Part shown: in pieces, positions 16,080 through 25,863 of the stretch
Numbering within the stretch: the stretch's first letter is position 1
Layout of the letters: each line of letters opens with the position of its first letter
DNA from: Isoptericola peretonis
Lineage (GTDB): Bacteria; Actinomycetota; Actinomycetes; Actinomycetales; Cellulomonadaceae
Length of the DNA stretch: 64,000 bases
Assembly (NCBI GenBank): GCA_023241745.1
Contig: JALQCY010000001.1
Span: forward strand, 894,064-958,063
Direction of reading: 5' to 3'
Notes under the pieces: generated by a model
Seen by the model: only the letters and a program-made list of their open reading frames with translations
Database searches by the model: none
Told to the model about the DNA's origin: nothing
Position numbers and translations under genes: made by a program

Positions 16080-17239
16080 GCGGCCCACCGGCCGTCCAGC
16101 TCGCCCCACGCGCCGTCGGCGACGGGATCGGCGCCCGGCGACCACGACCCGGCACGTCGCACGGTGAGGCGGCCGTCCTCGGCCCGGTCGACGAGCCCGA
16201 TCTCGGCGAGGTGACGGCGCCCGCCCCTGCGGCGCAGGTGCAGCACCACGTCCAGCGCGGCGGCGGCCTGGGCGGCGACCGCGTCCCGGGGCATCCCGGC
16301 CAGGGCCGCGAGCGCCTCGAGCCGCGCCGGGACGTGCTCGACGGCGTTGGCGTGCACGGTCGCCATGCCACCGTCGTGACCCGTGTTCATCGCGAGGAGC
16401 AGCTCCCGCACCTCGGCGCCGCGGCACTCGCCCACGACGATGCGGTCGGGCCGCATGCGCAGCGCGCCGCGCACCAGGTCGGTGAGCGTCACCTCGCCGA
16501 CGCCCTCGACGTTGGGGCGCCGGGCAGCGAGGGAGACCACGTGCGCATGCTGCGGCGCCAGCTCGCGGGCCTCCTCGACCACGAGCACCCGCTCGTCGGG
16601 CGGCACGAGCGACAGCAGGGCGGCGAGCAGCGTCGTCTTGCCGGTGCCGGTGCCGCCGGTCACCAGCAGGTTGGCGCGCCCGGTCACCAGCCCGCGCAGC
16701 ACGCCCTGCCACTGCGCGGGCAGGGCTCCGCCCGCCGTCAGGGACGACAGGGAGTGCGCCGCCTGGCGCAGCACCCGGAGCGCGATCACCGCGCCCGCGG
16801 GCGCCACGGGCTCGACGACGGCGTGCAGGCGCGTCCCGTCGGGCATGCGCGCGTCGACCGTGGGCGCGGCGTCGTCGAGCCGCTGCCCGGCCACTGCCGC
16901 CATCCGCACGGCCAGCGCCCGCACGGCCTCGGGCGTCCCGAGGTCCAGCCCGACGCGCCGCAGCCCGTCGCCGCGGTCCACCCACACGTCGTGCGGGCCG
17001 TTCACCAGCACGTCGGTGACGTCGGGGGTGTCGAGCAGGTCCTGCAGCGGGCCGGCTCCCGTGAGCTCCGCGCGGGCGGCTCGGGCGAGGTCCGTGAGCG
17101 CCGCGGAGCCGAAGACCCGCCCGGTCGCCCGCAGGGCGTCGCGGACGGCCGTGTCGTCGAGAGCGGTCCCGGCGGCGCCCACGTGGGCTCGCACGTCGTC
17201 GAGCAGTGCCCGGTCCACGAGCGGGCGGGCGGCGGTCAC
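16076..17239 (-). CDS. tadA: TadA-family pilus assembly ATPase
   Basis: The 387-residue secretion ATPase of the VirB11/CpaF group powers pilin assembly at the cytoplasmic membrane. Walker A is GGTGTGKTT in the middle of the protein, followed by the Asp box VVEEARELAP, Walker B RPDRIVVGECRGAEV and the His box GGMATVHAN. The N-terminal domain contains VTDVLVNGPHDVWVDR. The GTG at 17239 overlaps the stop of the CpaE-like gene (GTGA). This is the energy source for the seven-gene cluster. Confidence 0.93.
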   Translation of the reverse strand: MTAARPLVDRALLDDVRAHVGAAGTALDDTAVRDALRATGRVFGSAALTDLARAARAELTGAGPLQDLLDTPDVTDVLVNGPHDVWVDRGDGLRRVGLDLGTPEAVRALAVRMAAVAGQRLDDAAPTVDARMPDGTRLHAVVEPVAPAGAVIALRVLRQAAHSLSSLTAGGALPAQWQGVLRGLVTGRANLLVTGGTGTGKTTLLAALLSLVPPDERVLVVEEARELAPQHAHVVSLAARRPNVEGVGEVTLTDLVRGALRMRPDRIVVGECRGAEVRELLLAMNTGHDGGMATVHANAVEHVPARLEALAALAGMPRDAVAAQAAAALDVVLHLRRRGGRRHLAEIGLVDRAEDGRLTVRRAGSWSPGADPVADGAWGELDGRWAA

Positions 17240-18087
17240 GGCGCACCGGCCAGGACGCCGACGAGCGCACCCACGGCACGCCCCAGCGGCGTCCGCCTGC
17301 CGACGGGCGGCCCGTCGCCCCGGTCCGTCGCGGCGGCGAGCCGAGGGTCCCACCGGGGCGACGCCACCACCCGCAGCCCGAGGGCGTCCTCCAGGGTCGC
17401 CACGTCGATCCGGCCGGGGGCGGGACGCCGGGCGACGAGCCACGGCTCCGTCGCGCCGAGGTCGGCGAGCGCGGCGCGGACGGCGAGCGCCCCGGCGACG
17501 CCGGTCGCCGTGCACGGGGTCACGAGCAGGACCACGTCGGCCGCGGCGACGAGCATCCGGGAGGCCGCGGTCCAGGCTCCGGGGCAGGGCAGGTCGAGCA
17601 CCACCGTCTCGCCGGCGCGCAGCAGCCCGGTGCAGACGTCCACGACGACGGCGTCGTCGGGGCGTTCGGGCCCCAGTCTCGTGCCGGAGAGCACCGGCAC
17701 GGAGCGCCAGCGCGGCAACGCGGCGACCAGGCCGAGGCCGTCGACGTCGCCGCGGGCGGCGGCGAGCTCGGGCCACCGGGCGCCGGGCTCGTCCTCGATG
17801 CCGAGCAGCACGTCGACCCCCGGTCCGGGCAGGTCGAGGTCGATGAGCACCGCCCCCTCGCCCGAGCGTCGCAGGCCCTGGGCCAGCGCCGCGGCGAGGG
17901 TGCTCACCCCGGCGCCGCCGCACGCGCCCACGACGGCGATCGTCCGGCGGTCGCGACCTGGCGCACGAGCGCCCGGGCCGGCCTGCAGCCAGGGCACCCG
18001 CTGGGCGGGCGGCACGGGTGGCTCGGCGGCGGGCGCCGAGGGGATGGCCGCCGGGCGGGCCAGCGTGCTGGTGGGTGCGTCGTCCAT
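17236..18087 (-). CDS. CpaE/SSD-like P-loop protein, first gene of Tad operon
   Basis: The 283-residue protein has a Pro/Ala-rich N-terminus and a degenerate P-loop GACGGAGVSTLAAALAQ near residues 50-66. VLIDLDLPGPGVDVLLG follows, then a MinD/ParA-like fold. It matches the septum-site-determining-like proteins (Rv3660c) that open actinobacterial Tad loci and probably position the pilus machine. The missing P-loop lysine is typical of that group and makes ATP hydrolysis doubtful. An in-frame GTG at 18126 would add 13 residues; neither start has a clear ribosome site. Confidence 0.82.
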   Translation of the reverse strand: MDDAPTSTLARPAAIPSAPAAEPPVPPAQRVPWLQAGPGARAPGRDRRTIAVVGACGGAGVSTLAAALAQGLRRSGEGAVLIDLDLPGPGVDVLLGIEDEPGARWPELAAARGDVDGLGLVAALPRWRSVPVLSGTRLGPERPDDAVVVDVCTGLLRAGETVVLDLPCPGAWTAASRMLVAAADVVLLVTPCTATGVAGALAVRAALADLGATEPWLVARRPAPGRIDVATLEDALGLRVVASPRWDPRLAAATDRGDGPPVGRRTPLGRAVGALVGVLAGAP

Positions 18088-18177
18088 GCGCCCAGGCTGG
18101 GGCGCCCGGAGGTCGCCCCGGTCCACCCGGAGGTGATCTGTGGACGGACTCCGCCTGGGGGCGGCGTCCCGGAGTCG

Positions 18178-19500
18178 TCAGGCCACGGGCGCGACCTCGG
18201 GCACGATGTCGTCGCCCTGCCGCGATCGTTCCCGTTCGGCCCGCAGGGCCGGCACGAACCACAGCACGCCGAGCACGCTGAACCCACCGGCGAGCACCAT
18301 GGCGACGGGGGTGGAGGTCGCCTGCGCCACCCAGCCGAGCGTGGGCGACGCCACGGCGTAGGTCGCGAAGCCCACCATGGACGCCAGTGACAGCACCGTG
18401 GACCGGTTGTCCCGCTGCGCCTCGCGGTGCAGCAGCGCGTTGTAGCCGGGGCCGGAGCTGCCGTGCAGCCCGTAGGTGACGAGGTAGGCGACGATCAGCA
18501 TCGCCGGGCCCGCGGCAAGCCCCATCCACACCGCGCCGAGGCCGTTGAGGACGCGCGCCGCCATCGCCGTGCGGGCCACCCCGAACCGCCGGGACGCGAC
18601 GCCGCACAAGGCCGCGCCGAGCGCGAACGCCCCCCAGCCGACCGAGGCGACCGGGCCCATGACGGCGCCCGCCTGCGCCTCGCCGCCGAGCATCTCCGCC
18701 AGCCGGATGGGCTGCAGGGACTCGAACACCACCATGGCCGTCGAGGCGAAGACCTCGACGAGCAGGAGGCCGCGCAGCACGCGGTTGTCCCGGGCGAGCC
18801 GCAAGCCGGACGCGATGACCGCCGGTACCTGCCGGGCGGAGCCGAGCGTGGAACGGAACGCCGCCCGCCACCGACGACGCACCACGGGGCCAGCACCTCC
18901 GGCGGACCCGTCGGCCACCGGCCGGCGCGGTGCCTCGCGCACGAGCAGCGCGACCATCACCAGGTGCACGACGGCCAGGACCGCGTACGCCGCGTACGGG
19001 AGGGTCAGCGCCGACCAGGTGTCGATCGGGTGCCACCAGACGAGCCCGCCGGACACCAGCGCGCCGGCCGCGATGGACACCCCGAGCACGGTGCCCTGGT
19101 GTGCGAGCGTGCGGTCGACGTCGACCCCCGGCTGCTCGGCGTGCACCGCGTCCACGAACCACGCCTCGAGCGGCCCGGAGTCCAGCGCCCGGAACAGGCC
19201 CATGAGCGCGGCCGCGACGACGAACGCCCACACGGACTGGGCCAGCAGGAACGTCGTGGCGGCGAGGACCTGCACCACGGCGGACGCGATGAGCATCGGC
19301 CTGCGCCCGACGGCGTCCGCGGTGCCGCCCGTGGGCAGCTCCAGCGCGAAGACCACCAGCCCGGTGACCGACGCGAGCGTGAGGGTCTGGGTCACGCTCA
19401 GCCCGCGCTCGATCGGCAGCAGCGTGGTGGCCGCGATGACCAGGCCCACCGGGAACCAGCGGGTCGCGGAGAGCAGCAGGAAGACGCGCCTGGGGGTCAT
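18178..19500 (-). CDS. MFS transporter, 12-TM, coupled to an ArsR-type regulator
   Basis: The 440-residue protein has 12 predicted membrane segments. It shows the MFS loop-2/3 signature ELPTGGTADAVGRRPML near residues 60-76 and a central hydrophilic loop (PRRPVADGSAGGAGPVVRRRWR). It is probably a drug or metabolite exporter; the substrate is unknown. Its start overlaps the stop of the winged-helix regulator by 4 bp, so the pair forms one operon. The pair separates the Tad operon from the HAD-IB gene, which are close neighbours in Mycobacterium, and looks like an accessory insertion. Confidence 0.88.
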   Translation of the reverse strand: MTPRRVFLLLSATRWFPVGLVIAATTLLPIERGLSVTQTLTLASVTGLVVFALELPTGGTADAVGRRPMLIASAVVQVLAATTFLLAQSVWAFVVAAALMGLFRALDSGPLEAWFVDAVHAEQPGVDVDRTLAHQGTVLGVSIAAGALVSGGLVWWHPIDTWSALTLPYAAYAVLAVVHLVMVALLVREAPRRPVADGSAGGAGPVVRRRWRAAFRSTLGSARQVPAVIASGLRLARDNRVLRGLLLVEVFASTAMVVFESLQPIRLAEMLGGEAQAGAVMGPVASVGWGAFALGAALCGVASRRFGVARTAMAARVLNGLGAVWMGLAAGPAMLIVAYLVTYGLHGSSGPGYNALLHREAQRDNRSTVLSLASMVGFATYAVASPTLGWVAQATSTPVAMVLAGGFSVLGVLWFVPALRAERERSRQGDDIVPEVAPVA

Positions 19501-20135
19501 GACCGGTCCTCGTCGCGGGTATCGGCGGCGTCGTCGCCGGAGGTGCCGTCGGGGACGTCGTCGGCGTCGAGCGGGAACATGAACCGCCACAGGTGCAGGC
19601 GCCGGGCCCGGGGGTCGCCGGTGCTGATGCGGAGGTACTTGTTCACCACGGCCTCCAGCTCCTCCTCCATGGCTCGCGCCTGCTCCGGCGTGACGTCCAC
19701 CCAGGTGTCGGTCATCCCCGAGACGGCGGTCCACTCCTTCGGCCAGCTGTCCGCGACGTCGAGCCAGTGGGCGTAGTTCGTGTCGAACTGGCGGTGGTAG
19801 TCGCGCACCAGCCAGCCGAGGGCGGTCTGGGCGTCCTCGTCGCCGCCGAAGTCGGCGTCGCTCCAGCCGTGGCTCTCCGTGGCCGCCCGCCAGAGCCGCT
19901 CCTTGCCGCGACCGTCGCCGGTGTCGACGACGAGGCCGACCGACTCCAGCTTCCGGAGGTGGTAGCTGGTGGCGCCGGTGTTGGTGGACAGCTCGGCCGC
20001 GAGCGCCGTGGCCGACGCCGGCCCTTCTCGGCGGAGGGCCCCGAGCAGGCGGGACCGCAGCGGGTGCGCGAGCACCTTGGCCGCCTCGGCGGTGAGCTCG
20101 AGGTGGGTGTACGGGCGCTCCGGGGTCGGCTCCAT
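19497..20135 (-). CDS. ArsR-family winged-helix regulator with long C-terminal domain
   Basis: The 212-residue protein has a winged helix-turn-helix at residues 10-80 (KVLAHPLRSRLLGALRREGP, STNTGATSYHLRKLESVGLV). A roughly 130-residue acidic C-terminal region contains EEELEAVVNKYLR and may bind ligand or dimerise. No metal-binding Cys pair is evident. The ATG at 20135 is preceded by TATTGT with a 6-nt gap and TTGTGC 18 bp further up, so the message may be leaderless. The promoter is covered by TGCA repeats at 13-bp spacing, which suggests autorepression and control of the coupled MFS gene. Confidence 0.87.
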   Translation of the reverse strand: MEPTPERPYTHLELTAEAAKVLAHPLRSRLLGALRREGPASATALAAELSTNTGATSYHLRKLESVGLVVDTGDGRGKERLWRAATESHGWSDADFGGDEDAQTALGWLVRDYHRQFDTNYAHWLDVADSWPKEWTAVSGMTDTWVDVTPEQARAMEEELEAVVNKYLRISTGDPRARRLHLWRFMFPLDADDVPDGTSGDDAADTRDEDRS

Positions 20136-20138
20136 GCG

Positions 20139-20195
20139 TGCACAATAAGCATGCACACTGACTGTGCACAAGATCTGTGCAGAGTTCTCGTGCAT
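20139..20195. promoter_or_regulatory. Operator array: TGCA at exact 13-bp period, overlapping promoter
   Basis: TGCA begins at 20139, 20152, 20165, 20178 and 20191, exactly 13 bp apart. The first three continue as TGCACA. Complementary half-sites give TGCACA-N5-TGTGCA perfect inverted repeats at 20152-20168 and 20165-20181, with degenerate copies on each side. The array covers the likely -35 and -10 of the ArsR-type gene and reaches to within about 50 bp of the HAD-IB start. Confidence 0.65.
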
Positions 20196-20241
20196 GGACG
20201 GGCCCGACCCCGTCCGCCTGGGCCCGGATAGGCTCTCGCTC

Positions 20242-21075
20242 GTGACCGATCAGGGACGAGGCCCGCGCGAGACGTCGCCGACGGCGGCTTCCCGGGCGCG
20301 GGTGGCCGCGTTCTTCGACCTCGACAAGACGATCATCGCGACCAGCTCGTCGGCGGCCTTCTCCAAGCCGTTCTACGCCGGGGGCCTCATCACCCGGGGG
20401 GACGTGCTGCGCTCCGCGTACGCGCACCTCCTCTTCTACGCGGGCAACGCCGACGCGGACCAGACCGAGCGGATGCGCAAGCACCTGTCGGAGCTGGCCA
20501 CCGGGTGGGAGGTGAGCAAGGTGCAGCAGATCGTCGCCGAGACGGTCCACGAGCTCATCGACCCGTACGTCTACGCCGAGGCCGTCGACCTCATCGCCGA
20601 GCACCACGAGCTCGGGCACGACGTCGTCATCGTCTCCGCGTCCGGTGCCGAGCTGGTCGAGCCGATCGCCACCGTGCTCGGCGCCGACCACGTGATCGCC
20701 ACCCGCATGGCGGTCGACGACGGCCGGTACACCGGGGAGATCGAGTTCTACGCCTACGGAGAGCAGAAGGCAGGGGCGCTGAGGGAGCTCGCCGCCGCGC
20801 GGGGGTACGACCTCGAGCGCAGCTATGCGTACTCCGACTCGGTCACGGACGCCCCGATGCTGGGCGCCGTCGGGCACGCGTTCGCCGTCAACCCCGACAA
20901 GACGCTGCGTCGCGTGGCCGCCGAGAGCGGGTGGGGCGTGCTCACGTTCTCGCGCCCGGTGGCCCTGCGCTCCGCGATCCGCCCGCCCGCCGTCGCGCTC
21001 GCCGCGGGCGGTCTCGCCGTCGCCGGGGTGACGGCCTGGCTGCTGCGGCGTTGGTGGACGAGACGCCGCCGGTGA
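20242..21075 (+). CDS. HAD-IB family phosphatase with C-terminal membrane helix (Rv3661-like)
   Basis: The 277-residue SerB-like phosphohydrolase has motif I FFDLDKT with nucleophile Asp26 and acid/base Asp28, motif II VIVSASG, and motif III/IV with Lys then YSDSVTDAPML. A predicted membrane helix near the C-terminus (VALAAGGLAVAGVTAWLL) ends in a basic tail. Related proteins act on phosphoserine or lysophospholipid-type substrates; the substrate here is unknown. The GTG at 20242 lies 7 nt after TAGGCT, a leaderless arrangement, so longer in-frame starts upstream inside the operator array are not favoured. The 208 bp after it show only small palindromes (21103-21112, 21172-21185). Confidence 0.88.
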   Translation: MTDQGRGPRETSPTAASRARVAAFFDLDKTIIATSSSAAFSKPFYAGGLITRGDVLRSAYAHLLFYAGNADADQTERMRKHLSELATGWEVSKVQQIVAETVHELIDPYVYAEAVDLIAEHHELGHDVVIVSASGAELVEPIATVLGADHVIATRMAVDDGRYTGEIEFYAYGEQKAGALRELAAARGYDLERSYAYSDSVTDAPMLGAVGHAFAVNPDKTLRRVAAESGWGVLTFSRPVALRSAIRPPAVALAAGGLAVAGVTAWLLRRWWTRRRR

Positions 21076-21283
21076 CCGCTTGCGCTGCCGCGCCCGGGGG
21101 CGTTCCATGGAATGACGACAGCCGGACGCGGGACCCACGCACAGGAAGTCCCCGATTGAGGACACACTCGGCGGGAACGATCCCGTTCAGTGATCACACC
21201 ACGCGCCTGCTACCCGCGGCCGGGCTGGCGAGGACGGCGCTCGGACGGCACGTCTCCCGGGCGCCGTGCTCGTGTCCCCGTGC

Positions 21284-21868
21284 TCAGCCGCCGGGGCGAC
21301 CGCGCCACTCCTCGGCGAGCATCCCGTACGTGTAGCCGTCCACCCAGCCGAGCTCCGCGTGCCACGAGTCGCCGACACCGTGCTGCTCGCGCCGCAAGCC
21401 GAGCTTCTCCATGACCCGCCACGACGCCGTGTTCGCGGCGAAGCACCCCGCCGTGACCCGGTGGAGCCCGAGCTCGGCGAACGCGAGCTCGAGGAGCGCG
21501 CCCGCGATCGCCGTCGCGTACCCGCGTCCCGCGTGGGCCGGGTCGACCAGGTAGCCGATCGACGCCTCGGCTCCGCGCCAGGCGTCCCCCTGGGTCTGCC
21601 CCATGGCGTCGCGCACCCACAGCGAGCCCGTCCCCACGACGACGCCGTCGAGGTCGGCGAGGCCCGAGTGGGAGTGCGGGTCGTCCGTCGAGAGCCACGC
21701 GCTCCGGAACGCGTCGGGATCCACCTCCGTGCGCAACAGCCATCGCGTCACCTCCGGCCGGTTGCGCCAGGCGAGCACCTGGTCCAGGCCGTCGGGCGTC
21801 GGAGGCCGCAGCACGAGCGGTCCGGCCGGCCGTGGCCACGTCACCCCGGAGATCATCATGGACGGCAT
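21284..21868 (-). CDS. GNAT-family N-acetyltransferase (RimJ/RimL-like)
   Basis: The 194-residue single-domain GNAT has LVLRPPTPDGLDQVLAWRN near residues 18-36 and ASIGYLVDPAHAGRGYATAI (the acetyl-CoA loop, GRGYAT). It also has ELGLHRVTAGCFAANTASWRVMEKLGL, which is diagnostic of the RimJ/L/YdaF-like Acetyltransf_3 group. It probably acetylates a protein N-terminus, an antibiotic or a small amine. Several in-frame ATGs (21868, 21859, 21856) exist and none has a strong ribosome site. It is divergent from acs across 290 bp. Confidence 0.85.
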   Translation of the reverse strand: MPSMMISGVTWPRPAGPLVLRPPTPDGLDQVLAWRNRPEVTRWLLRTEVDPDAFRSAWLSTDDPHSHSGLADLDGVVVGTGSLWVRDAMGQTQGDAWRGAEASIGYLVDPAHAGRGYATAIAGALLELAFAELGLHRVTAGCFAANTASWRVMEKLGLRREQHGVGDSWHAELGWVDGYTYGMLAEEWRGRPGG

Positions 21869-22033
21869 CGCATCAGTCCCGGACAGCGACCGTCCAGGCG
21901 TTTTCGCGCCACGCCGACCTTGCACGCCGTCGCCCTCCCAGCGATGCGGCTGCCTCAGCAGCGGGACGCTTCGGCCGCCGCAGGGCCGTCCGACGGCGCT
22001 TTTGCGAGGAGTGCGGCCAAACTGTGGGACGGC

Positions 22034-22063
22034 GTGACCCCGGTCACCCCCGAGGTCTAGACT
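22034..22063 (+). promoter_or_regulatory. acs promoter with overlapping GTGACC-CC-GGTCAC dyad
   Basis: GTGACC (22034-22039) and GGTCAC (22042-22047) form a perfect inverted repeat. They sit just upstream of a TAGACT -10 at 22058-22063, about 100 bp before acs. TGACCC at 22035-22040 is 17 bp from the -10, so a bound protein would cover the -35. The regulator is not identifiable from sequence. Confidence 0.45.
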
Positions 22064-22160
22064 CCCGACGGCGAGGCCCCGCGGGGCCCGTCGTCCCCGG
22101 ACGCGACCGCGTCGCGCCCGCGGGGACCGCACCAGCGACGATGCGCAACCGGAGGTAAGC

Positions 22161-24176
<2,016 letters not shown>

Positions 24177-24194
24177 CGCCGCCCGACCGACGCC

Positions 24195-24235
24195 GCCGGT
24201 CCCCGCCTCCCGCTCCCGGGTGCGCGGGGACCGGC
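24195..24235 (+). terminator. Hairpin after acs
   Basis: GCCGGTCCCCGC (24195-24206) pairs perfectly with GCGGGGACCGGC (24224-24235) across a 17-nt loop, 18 bp after the acs stop. There is no T-run, as is common in high-GC actinobacteria. Confidence 0.6.
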
Positions 24236-24259
24236 CGCGTCAGGGTCGCCACACCCTCG

Positions 24260-24275
24260 TCGCTTAAGCGATTCA
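24260..24275. promoter_or_regulatory. Palindromic operator candidate upstream of mannanase
   Basis: TCGCTTAAGCGA (24260-24271) is a perfect 12-bp palindrome. It overlaps TTAAGCGATTCA (24264-24275), a CG-centred imperfect dyad of the shape bound by LacI-family sugar regulators. It lies about 90 bp before the GH5 gene. No LacI gene is in the window. Confidence 0.45.
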
Positions 24276-24363
24276 GCATCGCGAGGAGGACGCCCGTCTC
24301 GACCAGGCTGGGACCGCACGCGCAGCGCGTGCCGAGTCGCACGAGAGACGAGGACGTCCCGAC

Positions 24364-25776
24364 ATGCAGCACTCCCCCGCTCCCCCCGGCCCCGACGGCG
24401 CGCCCGAGGCCACCGCACCACGCATGACACGCCGGGCCGTCACCGCGGCGGCCACCGCCGCCGCGCTCGTCGCCGGTGCGGCGGCCGCGTTCGTCGCGAC
24501 GGCGCCCGACGCCCGCGCGGACGCCCCGCCCGGCATCCACGTCGCCGACGGCCGGGTGGTGGAGGCCGACGGCACCGACCTCGTGCTGCGCGGCGTCAAC
24601 CACGCGCACACCTGGTACACCCACACCACCGGCTCGTTCGCCGACATCAAGGCCGCGGGCGCCAACTCCGTCCGCGTCGTCCTGTCCAGCGGTGACCAGT
24701 GGACCCGCAACACCCCCGAGGACGTCGCCGACGTCGTCGACCTCTGCGAGGAGAACCGGCTGGTCTGCATCCTCGAGGTGCACGACACCACGGGCTACGG
24801 CGACACGTCCGCCCCCGACGCCGCCACCCTCGACCAGGCGGTCGACTACTGGGAGTCGCTCTACCCGACGCTCGCGGGCACCGAGGACTACGTCATGGTG
24901 AACATCGGCAACGAGCCGATGGGCAACGACGACGCCACCAACGCGACGTGGGCGGACGCGACGTCCGACGCCATCGTGCGCCTGCGCGACATCGGGTACG
25001 AGCACGCGCTCGTCGTCGACGCGCCCAACTGGGGCCAGGACTGGAAGAACTACATGCGCCCCGCGGCGGCGGGCGTGTTCGCCTCGGACCCCGATGCGAA
25101 CACGATCTTCTCCATCCACATGTACAGCGTGTACAACCAGCACCAGACGGTGACGGACTACCTCGAGTTCTTCACCGGGGCCGGGCTGCCGATCATCGTC
25201 GGCGAGTTCGGCTGGCAGCAGACGCCCGCCGACGTCGACGAGGACTGGGTGCTGTCCGAGGCCGAGCGCCTGGGCCTGGGCTGGCTCGCCTGGTCCTGGA
25301 GCGGCAACACGGACCCGTACCTCGACCTGGTGCTGGAGTTCGACGCGGCGAACCCGAGCGCGTGGGGCACGCGCATCATCGACGGCCCCGACGGCCTGCG
25401 CGACACCGCGGTCGAGGCGTCGTGGTTCGGCGAGGGCGGCGAGCCCACCGACCCGCCGACCGACCCGCCGACGGAGGAGGAGTGCACCGCCGTCGTCCGG
25501 GTGGTCGGGTCCTGGCCGGGCGGCTGGCAGGGCGAGCTGACCGTGACGGCCGGGGACGCCGCCGTCGACGGCTGGGACGCCACCTTCACCCTGCCCGAGG
25601 GCTCCTCGGTCACCCAGGCCTGGGGCGGCGAGACGACGACGGGCGCGGACGGCGTGCACGTGACGAACGCGGCCTGGAACGGCACGCTCGCCGCCGGCGC
25701 CTCCGCGACCGCGGGCTTCATCGGCTCCGGGACCGCCCCCGCCCCGGCCCCCGCGGCCACCTGCAGCGCCGGCTGA
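24364..25776 (+). CDS. Secreted GH5 endo-beta-mannanase with C-terminal CBM2
   Basis: The protein has 470 residues. The signal region carries RRAVTAAATAAALVAGAAAAFV at about 23-44 (Tat-like, RR only), with mature protein from about residue 52. The GH5 TIM barrel spans about 55-355, with acid/base Glu184 in NIGNEPMGN and nucleophile Glu281 in VGEFGWQQ. A DPPTDPPT linker (about 360-372) is followed by a CBM2 (375-470) bounded by two cysteines, with TrpGGWQGELTVT-type surface tryptophans. GVNHAHTWY and SIHMYSVYN fit the GH5_8 mannanase group better than cellulases. An internal Met at residue 21 is an alternative start. It probably hydrolyses mannan while anchored to cellulose. Confidence 0.85.
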   Translation: MQHSPAPPGPDGAPEATAPRMTRRAVTAAATAAALVAGAAAAFVATAPDARADAPPGIHVADGRVVEADGTDLVLRGVNHAHTWYTHTTGSFADIKAAGANSVRVVLSSGDQWTRNTPEDVADVVDLCEENRLVCILEVHDTTGYGDTSAPDAATLDQAVDYWESLYPTLAGTEDYVMVNIGNEPMGNDDATNATWADATSDAIVRLRDIGYEHALVVDAPNWGQDWKNYMRPAAAGVFASDPDANTIFSIHMYSVYNQHQTVTDYLEFFTGAGLPIIVGEFGWQQTPADVDEDWVLSEAERLGLGWLAWSWSGNTDPYLDLVLEFDAANPSAWGTRIIDGPDGLRDTAVEASWFGEGGEPTDPPTDPPTEEECTAVVRVVGSWPGGWQGELTVTAGDAAVDGWDATFTLPEGSSVTQAWGGETTTGADGVHVTNAAWNGTLAAGASATAGFIGSGTAPAPAPAATCSAG

Positions 25777-25780
25777 CCGG

Positions 25781-25851
25781 GCCGAGGTCGTCCGGCTCTC
25801 CGCGAGACGGCGGTCAGACCACTGACTCGCGGAGAACCGGACCACCTCGGC
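25781..25851. terminator. Large interrupted hairpin between mannanase gene and mshD
   Basis: Three paired segments stack: GCCGAGGT/ACCTCGGC, TCCGG/CCGGA and TCTCCGCGAG/CTCGCGGAGA. The apical loop contains GGTC-A-GACC. The structure ends one base before the GAGAAT -10 of mshD, so it terminates the mannanase message and may also affect mshD initiation. Confidence 0.6.
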
Positions 25852-25863
25852 GAGAATGGGGGT

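Noticed and set aside
18127..18177. Possible extra codons or small gene between the CpaE-like gene and the MFS gene
   Set aside because: Only about 50 bp without a ribosome site; it most likely contains the Tad operon promoter.
19497..20135. Metal-sensing ArsR repressor
   Set aside because: No ELCVCDL-type or C-terminal metal-ligand cluster. The long C-terminal domain is unlike metal sensors.
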